A stretch of DNA of 64,000 nucleotides from Mitsuaria chitosanitabida ATCC BAA-476 = NBRC 102408 (GTDB lineage Bacteria > Pseudomonadota > Gammaproteobacteria > Burkholderiales > Burkholderiaceae_C): positions 1-64,000 of the forward strand of contig NZ_BCYP01000040.1 of NCBI RefSeq assembly GCF_001598255.1. The letters are read 5' to 3'. The notes under the pieces are model-generated. The model searched no databases. It worked only from the letters and a program-made list of their open reading frames with translations, and was not told the DNA's origin. How positions within the stretch are numbered: the stretch's first letter is position 1; the number at the start of each line of letters is the position of its first letter. The translations under genes and the position numbers were made by a program. Below, in pieces: positions 9,007 through 17,172 of the stretch.

Positions 9007-9855
9007 TCACTCGGCGATGAAGCGCCGCAGCACCGCGAACGCCGCTTCCGGATCGTCGCGCCAGGCGCCATGGCCCACGCCGGGGAAGCGCGCCAGCTGA
9101 CGCCATGGCTCCGGCAGCGCCGCATGGATGTCCAGCGCGTCCTCGAGCGGGCACACCGGGTCGTCCTCGCCCACCATCACCAGCACCGGGCATTGCGCCT
9201 TCTCCAGGCCGCGCAGCAGGCCCAGGTCCTGCTTCTCGCCCGCCACGAAGTGCAGCAGGATGTCCAGGTTCACCAGGGTGCGCGAACCCGCTTCCGGATC
9301 GGCCGCCGGCTTCGTGTTGTAGAGGTGGCGCACGCCGGACCAGTAGGCATCGAAGGTCGCCCGGGACGGGCGGGCCCAGAAGTCCTCCGCCAGCCGGCGG
9401 GCCTCGGGACCGCCGCGGCGCTCGAAGGCGGCGAGCTTGCGCTCCAGGCCCATGTGGTGCGAGGTGCTGGACAGGATCACCTTGGACGCATGGCCAGGAT
9501 GCCGCGCGATGTAGCGCTGCGCGACGAAGCCGCCGAAGGACTGGCCCAGCACGATGGGCTTCTCGATGCCCAGCGCGTCGCACAGGCGCACGATGTCGTC
9601 GGCCCACATGTCCAGGGTCCATTCGGACGACGGCCGCGGATCGCTGCGGCCGTGTCCGCGATGGTCGTAGTAGACGATCTGCGCCAGGTCCGCGAGCCGG
9701 CTGAAGGCCGGCTTGTAGGCCGAGTGGTCGAAGCCCGGCCCGCCGTGCATGCAGATCAGCGTGGGTTTTTCCCGCATGGTCGCGCCGTCCGGCACGAGGC
9801 CCGGCCCTTCCACGTCCACGAACAGGCGAGCGCCGCCACCGAGATGGATCTTCAT
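9007..9855 (-). CDS. Alpha/beta hydrolase (proline iminopeptidase-like)
   Basis: A 282-residue cytosolic hydrolase. Oxyanion-hole motif HGGPG is near residue 35, the nucleophile elbow GQSFGG near residue 102, an acid-loop GEDDPVCP near residue 227 and the catalytic His in GVGHGAW near residue 256. HGGPG followed by YYDHRGHGRSD is typical of the proline iminopeptidase/lactonase branch. The reading frame is open for a further 1.1 kb upstream, but the ATG at 9855 (MKIHLGGGARLF) gives the normal family N-terminus. The substrate cannot be inferred. The gene is convergent with the PilZ gene and divergent from the sensor kinase at 10027. Confidence 0.85.
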   Translation of the reverse strand: MKIHLGGGARLFVDVEGPGLVPDGATMREKPTLICMHGGPGFDHSAYKPAFSRLADLAQIVYYDHRGHGRSDPRPSSEWTLDMWADDIVRLCDALGIEKPIVLGQSFGGFVAQRYIARHPGHASKVILSSTSHHMGLERKLAAFERRGGPEARRLAEDFWARPSRATFDAYWSGVRHLYNTKPAADPEAGSRTLVNLDILLHFVAGEKQDLGLLRGLEKAQCPVLVMVGEDDPVCPLEDALDIHAALPEPWRQLARFPGVGHGAWRDDPEAAFAVLRRFIAE

Positions 9856-10026
9856 GGCCGGCGAGTATGCCGCCCCGCTCCGCCCGCGCGGTGGCGTCCC
9901 GGCGACGGGCGGGCGATGGGCGGGACGACGCGCCCCCGGACCCTCGGTCCCCCGAGGCCCGGACTCGTCCCGCCCTGGGCGGCTTCGTCGCATGGGCGGT
10001 GGCGACCCGGTCGGCAGGCGGACAGA

Positions 10027-11205
10027 ATGCCGCCCATGTCCGATGAGTCCTCGTCCCCCGCGCTCGCCCCGAAGGCGCCGGTCCGCCCCGCGCGCGAGGC
10101 CGCCCTGCAGCTCTTCAACCTGCGCATGATCGCCGCGGCCTTCTACTTCTGCCTGGCGATGGCGGGGGCGCGCTCGCTCACCTGGATGACGCAGACCGAC
10201 GGCCTGTTCGACTGGATCCTGGAGTGGGCCACCTTCACCCGCCAGACCTTCCTGACCGCGCTGAGCGTGCTGGCCATGCTGGCCTTGGCCGAGGCCTGGC
10301 TGGTGCGTTCGCCGCGGGCGCCGGTGGTGGTGCGCGGCGCCGCCATCGCGGTCGGGGCCGCGGTCGGCACGCTGCTGCGATTCAAGGTCGCCAACATGGG
10401 CGATCCGCAGGCGCCGCTGCATTGGGCCTGGCTGCTGTCGACCACGCTGCTGTGGCTGCTGCTGGGTTGCCTCTTCAGCGCGCTGCTGCAGACCCTGCGC
10501 GAGGAGCGCCGCGCCCAGGCGCACCTGGTGGAACTGGCCCGCCAGCACGACCGCCTGCAGGCGCAGCAGATGGAGGCGCAGTTCTCCGCGCTCAACGCGC
10601 AGATCGAGCCCCACTTCCTGTTCAACACGCTGGCCAACGTCAAGCGTCTCTACGAGACGGCGCCCGAACGCGGCCGGGACATGCTCGCCAGCCTGATCGC
10701 CTACCTGCGCGCCGCGCTGCCCAGCATGCGCCAGGGCATGTCGACGCTGGGGCAGGAGCTGGAGCTCGCGCGCAGCTACCTGACCATCCTGCAGATGCGC
10801 ATGGGCGACCGGCTGCGCTTCGACATCGTGGCCGACGCGGCGCTCTTCGCGACGCCACTGCCGCCCATGGTGCTGCCGACGCTGGTGGAGAACGCCATCA
10901 AGCACGGCCTGTCGCCGCTGCCCGAGGGCGGCCGCATCGACATCAGCGCCCATCGCGAGCCCGGCGGCGAGGGACTGACCCTGGAGGTGCGCGACACCGG
11001 CCAGGGCTTCGCCGCCAGCGGCGGGAGCGGGGTCGGCCTGGCCAACACGCGGGCGCGGCTGAGCGCGATGTTCGGGCGCGACGCGTGGCTGGAGCTCGAG
11101 GCCGCCGCGCCGCGCGGCGTGGTCGCGCGGGTGCGGGTGCCGCTGCGGGACGCGCGCCGCCCGGTCGGCCGCGCCGTGCCGGTCGACGCCCGGGCCGCCA
11201 CATGA
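10027..11205 (+). CDS. LytS/YehU-type sensor histidine kinase
   Basis: A 392-residue membrane kinase. About four hydrophobic segments lie between residues 33 and 155, followed by a coiled linker and a His_kinase domain. The phospho-acceptor is in IEPHFLFNTL (His196 if the ATG at 10027 is used; ATG 10036 would remove three residues). The N-box VENAIKHGL and the GVGLANTRARL G-box complete a standard ATPase domain, so it should be active. It overlaps the next gene by four bases (ATGA) and forms a three-gene unit with a degenerate kinase and a LytTR regulator. The signal sensed is unknown. Confidence 0.88.
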   Translation: MPPMSDESSSPALAPKAPVRPAREAALQLFNLRMIAAAFYFCLAMAGARSLTWMTQTDGLFDWILEWATFTRQTFLTALSVLAMLALAEAWLVRSPRAPVVVRGAAIAVGAAVGTLLRFKVANMGDPQAPLHWAWLLSTTLLWLLLGCLFSALLQTLREERRAQAHLVELARQHDRLQAQQMEAQFSALNAQIEPHFLFNTLANVKRLYETAPERGRDMLASLIAYLRAALPSMRQGMSTLGQELELARSYLTILQMRMGDRLRFDIVADAALFATPLPPMVLPTLVENAIKHGLSPLPEGGRIDISAHREPGGEGLTLEVRDTGQGFAASGGSGVGLANTRARLSAMFGRDAWLELEAAAPRGVVARVRVPLRDARRPVGRAVPVDARAAT

Positions 11206-12341
11206 GCGCGGCGCCGATGCCCCCCGTCGTCCGCTGGTCCGCCCTGCCCGCCCATGCCTGGCGCTCGTGGGGCTCGCTGCGTCGCGAGGAGCTGACCTGG
11301 TTCCTGCTGATGGGCGTGTTCTACGGCCTGGTGGACGTCACGTCGATCGCCTACGTGATCGACAACCCGCGCTGGCCGGCGGCGCTGGCGAATCAGCTGC
11401 TCACGCCGCTGCTGGTGGCGCTCGTGATCCTGATGGCCTGGCTGCCGGCCAACCGCAGCGCGGTCGACAGCCCCTGGCGCGTCGCGCGCCTGGCCGCGGC
11501 GGTGCTGCTGGGCGCCGTCGCGGCCAAACTGCTCTACGACTGGCTGATGCCGCTGCTGCACCTGCCGTCCATCGGCGACCTCGCCCGCGAGCGCAAGGGC
11601 GAGATGCCCTATGAGCCTGTGCACTGGCTCAACTTCATCGGCGAATGCCTGTCCATCTGCGTCACCGCCAGCCTGTCGGTGGCCTGGTACGAGGCGGTCC
11701 TGCGCCGGCGCCGCACCCGGGCCCGGCTGGAGGGCCTGCTGCGCGAGCAGAGCGCCATGCAGCGGGACGCCGCCGCGGCGCGCCTGGCCACCCTGCAGGC
11801 GCAGGTGGAGCCGCAGTTCCTCTTCGACACCCTGGTCGACATCGAGCGCGCCTACGAGCACGGCGAGCACGAGGCCGCCGAGCAGATGGAGCGGCTGATC
11901 CGCCACCTGCGCGTGGCCCTGCCGCGCTTGCGCGAGAGCGGCGTGACGCTGGAATCGGAGGGCGCGCTGCTGGACAGCTACCTGGCCGTGGTGGCGGGCC
12001 GGCAGCGGCGCGCGCTGACCCTGTCGACCGACTGGCCGGCCTGGCTGTCCTCGCGGCCGGTGCCGCCGATGCTGCTGCTGCCGCTGGCCCAGCTGATGCT
12101 GCGCGACGCGACCCGGCTGCCGACGCAGGCGCGCCTGAGCGCCAGCGAGACCGCCGGCGGCGGCCTGCGTCTGCGCCTGGCCTTCGACCGGGGCGGCCTG
12201 ATCGGCGAGGATGGCGCCCTGCGCGCGCTCGGCGAGCGGCTGGAGCGCCTGGAGCGCGCCAGCCCTGTCGAGGGCGTCGCGCGCCTGCATTGCCGCAGCA
12301 ATGCCGACGACACCGAATTCACCCTGGAGTTGCCCGCATGA
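11202..12341 (+). CDS. Degenerate LytS-type sensor (pseudo-histidine kinase)
   Basis: A 379-residue membrane protein with the same plan as its upstream neighbour: hydrophobic segments at about 33-53, 62-82, 96-118 and 143-165, a linker and a His_kinase-like region. The phospho-acceptor motif reads VEPQFLFDTL, with Gln205 where His is required, and the N-box VENAIKHG is replaced by LAQLMLRDATRLP, so ATP binding is probably lost as well. It is coupled by ATGA overlaps on both sides, so it has been kept as part of the operon. I infer a regulatory or heterodimer-partner role rather than kinase activity. Confidence 0.82.
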   Translation: MSAAPMPPVVRWSALPAHAWRSWGSLRREELTWFLLMGVFYGLVDVTSIAYVIDNPRWPAALANQLLTPLLVALVILMAWLPANRSAVDSPWRVARLAAAVLLGAVAAKLLYDWLMPLLHLPSIGDLARERKGEMPYEPVHWLNFIGECLSICVTASLSVAWYEAVLRRRRTRARLEGLLREQSAMQRDAAAARLATLQAQVEPQFLFDTLVDIERAYEHGEHEAAEQMERLIRHLRVALPRLRESGVTLESEGALLDSYLAVVAGRQRRALTLSTDWPAWLSSRPVPPMLLLPLAQLMLRDATRLPTQARLSASETAGGGLRLRLAFDRGGLIGEDGALRALGERLERLERASPVEGVARLHCRSNADDTEFTLELPA

Positions 12342-13108
12342 GTCCGAATCCCGCCGCCCCGACCGCGGTCGTCGCCGAGGACGAGGCGACGCTGCGTCAC
12401 GAGCTGATCGAGCGCCTGTCCCAGCTCTGGCCCGAGCTGAGCGTGGTCGGCGAGGCCGCCGACGGCGTGCAGGCGCTGCGGCTGCTGCACGAGTGCGAGC
12501 CCGACGTGCTCTTCCTCGACATCCAGATGCCCGGCGCGACCGGGCTGGAGGTCGCGCGTCAGGTCCGCGGCCGCAGCCACGTGGTCTTCGTCACCGCCTA
12601 CGACCAGTACGCGGTGTCGGCCTTCGACGAGGGGGCGGTCGACTACCTGCTCAAGCCCTTGGAGCCGGCGCGCCTGTTCACCGCGATCAACCGCGTCAAG
12701 CAGCGTCTGGCGGGACCGCCGGTCGACCTGGGCGCCGTGCTGAGCCAGCTGGGCGCGCACGGCTCGAGCGCGGCGCCACGGCAGTTCCTGCGCTGGATCA
12801 ACGCGTCGGTGGGGCAGTCGCTGAAGCTGATCACGGTCGACGAGGTGCTGTACTTCCAGTCGGACAACAAGTACACCCGCGTCGCCACGCGCCAGGGCGA
12901 GGCGCTGATCCGCAAGCCGCTCAAGGAACTGGTGGACGAGCTCGACCCGCAGCAGTTCTGGCAGATCCACCGCTCGACCCTGGTGAACGCCGCGGCCGTG
13001 GCCGGCGTGTCGCGCGACTTCCGCGGCCGCATGCAGGTCAAGCTCAAGGAGAGCGACGACGCACTCATCGTCGCGGAGAGCTACACCCACCTGTTCCGGC
13101 AGATGTAA
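12338..13108 (+). CDS. LytTR-family response regulator
   Basis: A 256-residue transcription regulator. The receiver domain (residues 10-125) has the acidic pair EDE near 14-16, phospho-acceptor Asp61 in LFLDIQMPG, TAYDQYA and the Lys of LLKPLEP. The LytTR DNA-binding domain covers about 150-256 (EVLYFQSDNKYTRV, IRKPLKEL, FWQIHRSTLVN). The ATG overlaps the stop of the pseudo-kinase, so the phosphate should come from the kinase at 10027. Targets cannot be read from the window; LytTR sites are paired 9-bp repeats that I did not find reliably nearby. Confidence 0.92.
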   Translation: MSPNPAAPTAVVAEDEATLRHELIERLSQLWPELSVVGEAADGVQALRLLHECEPDVLFLDIQMPGATGLEVARQVRGRSHVVFVTAYDQYAVSAFDEGAVDYLLKPLEPARLFTAINRVKQRLAGPPVDLGAVLSQLGAHGSSAAPRQFLRWINASVGQSLKLITVDEVLYFQSDNKYTRVATRQGEALIRKPLKELVDELDPQQFWQIHRSTLVNAAAVAGVSRDFRGRMQVKLKESDDALIVAESYTHLFRQM

Positions 13109-13117
13109 CGCGCCGAC

Positions 13118-13249
13118 GCTCGAGTCGCTCGAGTCGCTCGAGACGCGCGCTGGCCCGCGCCGCAAGCGCCGCAAGCGCCGCAAGCGCCCGAGCGCCCGCG
13201 TGCCCGCGTGCCCGAGTGCCCGAGTGCCCGAGTGCCCGAATGCCCGAGC
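13118..13249. repeat. Three consecutive tandem-repeat tracts
   Basis: Three different short tandem arrays lie one after another downstream of the response regulator. These are GCTCGAGTC (9 nt, three copies, 13118-13144), GCCGCAAGC (9 nt, three exact copies, 13159-13185) and GCCCGAGT-like units (8 nt, eight copies with small changes, 13186-13249). A REP-like palindrome follows at 13259. The tract is non-coding in all supported genes and looks like slippage-prone DNA. Confidence 0.9.
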
Positions 13250-13258
13250 GATGGTGCC

Positions 13259-13295
13259 CCCTCTCCCGCTGCGCGGGAGAGGGCTGGGGTGAGGG
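13259..13295 (+). repeat. REP-like palindrome, forward copy
   Basis: The left arm CCCTCTCCCGC (13259-13269) and the right arm GCGGGAGAGGG pair as a hairpin, followed by CTGGGGTGAGGG. This is the clean reference copy of an element that recurs near 36.1, 58.5-58.7 and 60.9 kb in this window. Confidence 0.9.
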
Positions 13296-13408
13296 CCGTG
13301 GCACACCAGAGCCTCCCCTGTCGCCTACATGACCACGGCCCCTGGATCGTCCTCCCACAATCGCCGGCATTCCCGGCACCCCGGGACCGACGAGAGGGGG
13401 AGACCGCC

Positions 13409-15790
13409 ATGGCCACCGACGCCACAGCCGACCGCAGCGACACCGGCGAGCAATCGCACTTCCGCATCTGCCCGCTCTGCGAGGCCTGCTGCGGCCTGGA
13501 GATCCGCACCCGCGAGACCCCGCAAGGCCGCGCCATCGTCTCCATCCGCGGCGAGGCCCGCGACCCCTTCAGCGGCGGCTACCTCTGCCCCAAGGGCGTC
13601 GCCCTCAAGGACCTGCACGAGGACCCCGACCGCCTGCGCCAGCCGATGAAGCGACGCGCCGATCGCAGCGGCTTCGATCCGATCAGCTGGGAGGACGCCT
13701 TCGCCGAGGTCGCCGCGCGCCTGCCCGCGCTGCGCGAGCGCCACGGCAACGACGCGGTCGCGCTGACCATCGGCAATCCGGCCTCGCACAAGATCGGCCT
13801 GTTCAGCTACTTCCCGCATCTGGCGCGCGCGCTCGGCACCCGCAACCTGTTCTCCGCGTCGACGCTGGACCAGATGCCCAAGCAGCTGGCCTGCGGCCTG
13901 ATGTACGGGCACTGGCTCAGCGTGCCGGTGCCGGACCTGCCGCGCACCGACCTCCTGATCGTGCTGGGCGCCAATCCGATGGTGAGCAACGGCAGCATGT
14001 GGACCAGCCCCGACTACCGCGGCAAGGCCAAGGCCCTGCGCGCGCGCGGCGGCCGCATCGTCGTCATCGACCCGCGACGCAGCGAGACCGCGCAGGCCGC
14101 CGACGAGCACCTCGCCATCCGTCCCGGCGGCGACGTCTTCCTGCTGCTGGGGCTGCTGCACACGCTGTTCGACGAGGACCTCGTGAAGCTCGGCAAGCTG
14201 GCCGACCACGTCGACGGCCTCGACGCGCTGCGCGCCGCCGCGGCGGACTTCCCGCCGGAGCGCTGCGCCGCGCATTGCGGCATCCCGGCCGACGCGCAGC
14301 GCCGCCTGGCGCGCGAGTTCGCGACCACCGAGCGGGCGGTGCTCTACGGCCGCATCGGCACCTGCACGCAGCGCTTCGGCTCGATCAACAGCTGGTTGAT
14401 CGACGCGCTGAACATCCTCACCGGCCATTTCGATGTCGAGGGCGGGCTGATGTTCCCGAAGGCGGCGGCCTTCGCGGCCAACACGCTGGGCCGTCCCGGC
14501 CAGGGCAAGGGCGTGAGCACCGGGCGGCGCCACAGCCGCGTCAGCCGCGCGCCCGAGGTCATGGGCGAGCTCCCCATCAGCTGCCTCGCCGAGGAGATCG
14601 AGACGCCCGGCGAGGGCCAGGTCCAGGCCCTGATCACGATCGCCTGCAACCCCGTGCTGTCGTCGCCCAACGGCGAGCGCCTGGCACGCGCGCTGGACTC
14701 GCTGGACTTCATGCTCAGCCTGGACCCGTACATCAACGAGACCAGCCGCCACGCCGACCTGATCCTGCCGCCGCCCTCCCCGCTCGAGGACTGGCACTAC
14801 GACATGGTGTTCGCGCAGCTGTCTTGGCGGAATCACGCGCGATGGTCCGGCGCGGTCATTCCGACCGGATCCTCGATCGCCGGGAAGCACGATGAACACG
14901 GAGATCCCGTCGATCCGCGCGATCCCGACGAGCGCATCGGCGACGAGCGGACCGTCTCCCCGGCGCCGCATCCCGAGTGGCGCACGCTGCTGCGGCTGGC
15001 CGCCATCCTCAACGGCCTGCCGCACGACGCCGACCTGCAGCCGATCGACGACGCCGCGCTGATGGCCGAGCTCAAGCGCCAGGCCGGCGATCGCGCCGAG
15101 GTGCTCTTCGCGATGCTCGATGGCGACGAGGGGCCCGCACGCTGGCTGGACCTGGGCCTGCGCGCCGGCCCCTACGGCGATGGCTTCGGCGCGCGGCCGG
15201 ACGGTCTCTCGCTGAAGAAGGTCCAGGCGGCGCCGCACGGCATCGATCTGGGAGAGCTCCGGCCCCGCGTGCCCGAGCTGCTGCGCACGGCCTCGGGCCG
15301 CATCGAGCTCGCGCCGCCGCCGCTGCTGGCGGACCTCGCGCACGCCGAGGCCGCGCTGCGCCTGCCCCCGGGCGACGAGCTGCTGCTGATCGGCCGCCGC
15401 GAGACCCGCAGCAACAACAGCTGGATGCACAACCTGCCGGTGCTGGCCAAGGGCCGCGAGCGCTGCACGCTGCTCGTGCATCCCGACGATGCGGCGCGCG
15501 CCGGTGTCGCCGACGGCGAGCCCGCGCGGCTCAGCAACGCGCGCGGCAGCCTGATCGCGCAGATCAGCATCAGCGCCGACATGCGTCCCGGCGTGGTCAG
15601 CCTGCCGCACGGCTGGGGCCACGACCTCGCCGGCAGCCGGCTCGGCGTGGCCGCGCAGCACCCGGGCGTCAACATGAACCGGCTGCTGGACGAGGAAGCC
15701 CGCGATCCGGTCTCCGGTACCTCGATCCTCAGCGGGATTCCCGTCCGCCTGAGCGCGACGACCCCAGCGCCGGGCGCGGCGCCTCACTGA
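13409..15790 (+). CDS. Molybdopterin-dependent oxidoreductase (FdhF/NasA-like)
   Basis: A 793-residue member of the DMSO-reductase superfamily. An N-terminal [4Fe-4S] motif uses Cys21, Cys24, Cys28 and Cys60 (CPLCEACCG...LCPKG), followed by cofactor-binding segments (LIVLGANPMVSNGSMW, VVIDPRRSETAQAADEHLAIRPGGD) and a C-terminal molydopterin-dinucleotide-binding domain from about 670. There is no twin-arginine signal, so it is likely cytoplasmic. GAGGGGGAG lies just upstream of the ATG. Lone members of this type are often annotated as formate dehydrogenase- or nitrate reductase-like; the substrate is not determinable here. A stretch of about 40 residues (roughly 475-515; GSSIAGKHDEHGDPVDPRDP) looks like an extra loop. 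Confidence 0.85.
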   Translation: MATDATADRSDTGEQSHFRICPLCEACCGLEIRTRETPQGRAIVSIRGEARDPFSGGYLCPKGVALKDLHEDPDRLRQPMKRRADRSGFDPISWEDAFAEVAARLPALRERHGNDAVALTIGNPASHKIGLFSYFPHLARALGTRNLFSASTLDQMPKQLACGLMYGHWLSVPVPDLPRTDLLIVLGANPMVSNGSMWTSPDYRGKAKALRARGGRIVVIDPRRSETAQAADEHLAIRPGGDVFLLLGLLHTLFDEDLVKLGKLADHVDGLDALRAAAADFPPERCAAHCGIPADAQRRLAREFATTERAVLYGRIGTCTQRFGSINSWLIDALNILTGHFDVEGGLMFPKAAAFAANTLGRPGQGKGVSTGRRHSRVSRAPEVMGELPISCLAEEIETPGEGQVQALITIACNPVLSSPNGERLARALDSLDFMLSLDPYINETSRHADLILPPPSPLEDWHYDMVFAQLSWRNHARWSGAVIPTGSSIAGKHDEHGDPVDPRDPDERIGDERTVSPAPHPEWRTLLRLAAILNGLPHDADLQPIDDAALMAELKRQAGDRAEVLFAMLDGDEGPARWLDLGLRAGPYGDGFGARPDGLSLKKVQAAPHGIDLGELRPRVPELLRTASGRIELAPPPLLADLAHAEAALRLPPGDELLLIGRRETRSNNSWMHNLPVLAKGRERCTLLVHPDDAARAGVADGEPARLSNARGSLIAQISISADMRPGVVSLPHGWGHDLAGSRLGVAAQHPGVNMNRLLDEEARDPVSGTSILSGIPVRLSATTPAPGAAPH

Positions 15791-16829
15791 CCGACAGCCC
15801 GGGCGGCGGCGACGCCGTACGCCCGAGCAGGTCCTCCGGCACCCGCGCGGGAAAGGCGCCGGCGAAGCGGCCCGTCAGCAGGCCGCTGACCAGCTCGAGG
15901 TGATGCATCACCTCCCACTGCTTGCTCAGCGCGCGCGAGGGCGGCGTCGTCGTGATCATGCTGCCGAGGTAGCGCCGCACCGCCTCGGTCGGACCGAAGG
16001 AGGCGTCGGGCCGGTCCAGCGATTCGCGGAAGCCCTGCAGCGCCTGCCGGAATCGGCCGCCGGCGCCGAGGTCCTCGGCGCCGCGCGGGCCGGTGAAGTG
16101 CTCGGTCCAGATCGAGTCGCCGGCCAGCTTGTCGTGATGGATGAAGCTCATGCGGAAGCACTCCGCCCGCGGCGTCGGATCGGGCGCGTCCGGGCGTGAC
16201 GGCAGGGTCGTGTAATCCGAGAAACCCGCGAACCCCTCGGCGCGGTAACGCAGATGCCGGTCGGAGAACGGATGGCGGTCGCGCTGGCGCAGGTCGGCGG
16301 CCTCGGGCAGCCGGCGGTCCTCGACCCAGACGCAGCCGGCCGGTCCGGCCGCCGCGCGTGCCTGGGGCGCGGGCTCCGCGTCGCGGAAGAAGACCCGCCG
16401 GACATCCACGCCGCCCAGCAGCGCCATCACGTCGTGCAGCGGCGGCGCGTCATGGCCGACGACCAGCCCCACCGGCCGCGTGCCGAAGACATGGGCGAAA
16501 CGCCGCACCGCGTCCGGCGTCAGCGCCGGCCCCAGCATCAGCACCGGATGGATCCATTGACGCGCCGGCAGCGAGCCGTAGAAGTGGCGCCCCCATTCCA
16601 TCGCCTGCGCCGGTCGCAGCGGCTCGAAGTCCTGCCGCATCGGGTTGATCACCAGCCAGACCTGGAGCCGATGCGCCTCGCAGGCCTCCAACGTGTGGCG
16701 CAGCGAGGTCGCCGCCTGCCGCATCGGCTCGATCACCGGCTGCACGACGGCTTCCGTGCCGAGCAGGGGCGCGAGGTGCCGCAGCGCCAGCACCTCCTTC
16801 TGTTTGCCATGGAGATAGGGGTGGTACAT
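15729..16829 (-). CDS. sce7725-like (beta family) protein
   Basis: A 366-residue soluble protein. MYHPYLHGKQKEVLALRHLA at the N-terminus, VQPVIEPMRQ, LVINPMRQD and EGFAGFSDYTTL fit the sce7725/beta-protein family, which is usually found beside an sce7726-type nuclease-like gene; no such partner is visible here. The frame is open to 17042, but the family start is the ATG at 16829 with AGAGG nearby. Its last 62 nt overlap the 3' end of the convergent oxidoreductase gene. Function is unknown; the family is often found in mobile or defence-related contexts, which is established only loosely. Confidence 0.72.
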   Translation of the reverse strand: MYHPYLHGKQKEVLALRHLAPLLGTEAVVQPVIEPMRQAATSLRHTLEACEAHRLQVWLVINPMRQDFEPLRPAQAMEWGRHFYGSLPARQWIHPVLMLGPALTPDAVRRFAHVFGTRPVGLVVGHDAPPLHDVMALLGGVDVRRVFFRDAEPAPQARAAAGPAGCVWVEDRRLPEAADLRQRDRHPFSDRHLRYRAEGFAGFSDYTTLPSRPDAPDPTPRAECFRMSFIHHDKLAGDSIWTEHFTGPRGAEDLGAGGRFRQALQGFRESLDRPDASFGPTEAVRRYLGSMITTTPPSRALSKQWEVMHHLELVSGLLTGRFAGAFPARVPEDLLGRTASPPPGLSVSEAPRPALGSSRSGGRESR

Positions 16830-17172
16830 GGTGGGGACCTCTGCGCGATGCATCCGGGAAGGGGCGCCGATGATGCGCAGGCCCTGCCCGTTCGTCAGCA
16901 GCGATCGCGGTCGTCCCTGCGGCAAGTCAAAGGATCCCGAAAAATCGGACAGCCTCCCGCTCGGCCGCCGCACCAGCCCGGCGACCCGAGGCACTGATCC
17001 GCCCCCTCGCGAATCCCGCCCGCCCGTGCCGCCTCGGCGCATGGCGTCCTGGCCGATGCGGGCTGGTCAACGCAGGCTGTTCGGCGAGGGGGGCCGCGGA
17101 CGCCCAAATGACAACGGCGCCGGCCGCTGTCGCGAACCGGCGCCGTGAAGCGTCGACGGATCGAGCCGTCGA
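16830..17172. other. Intergenic region without a gene
   Basis: A 343-nt gap between the sce7725-like gene, transcribed leftwards from 16829, and the 3' end of the outer-membrane factor gene at 17173. It should contain the promoter of the former and holds the hairpin at 17114-17146. Nothing else is recognisable. Confidence 0.5.
17114..17146 (-). terminator. Terminator-like hairpin after the RND efflux operon
   Basis: Perfect 10-bp arms ACGGCGCCGG (17114-17123) and CCGGCGCCGT (17137-17146) with a 13-nt loop, 27 nt beyond the stop of the last efflux gene. The minus-strand T-run is weak (TTGTCATTT), so it may work only partly. Confidence 0.6.

Noticed and set aside
9007..10953. One 648-codon gene covering the alpha/beta hydrolase and the kinase antisense
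   Set aside because: The part upstream of 9855 is the antisense shadow of the kinase gene; the hydrolase has its normal start at 9855.
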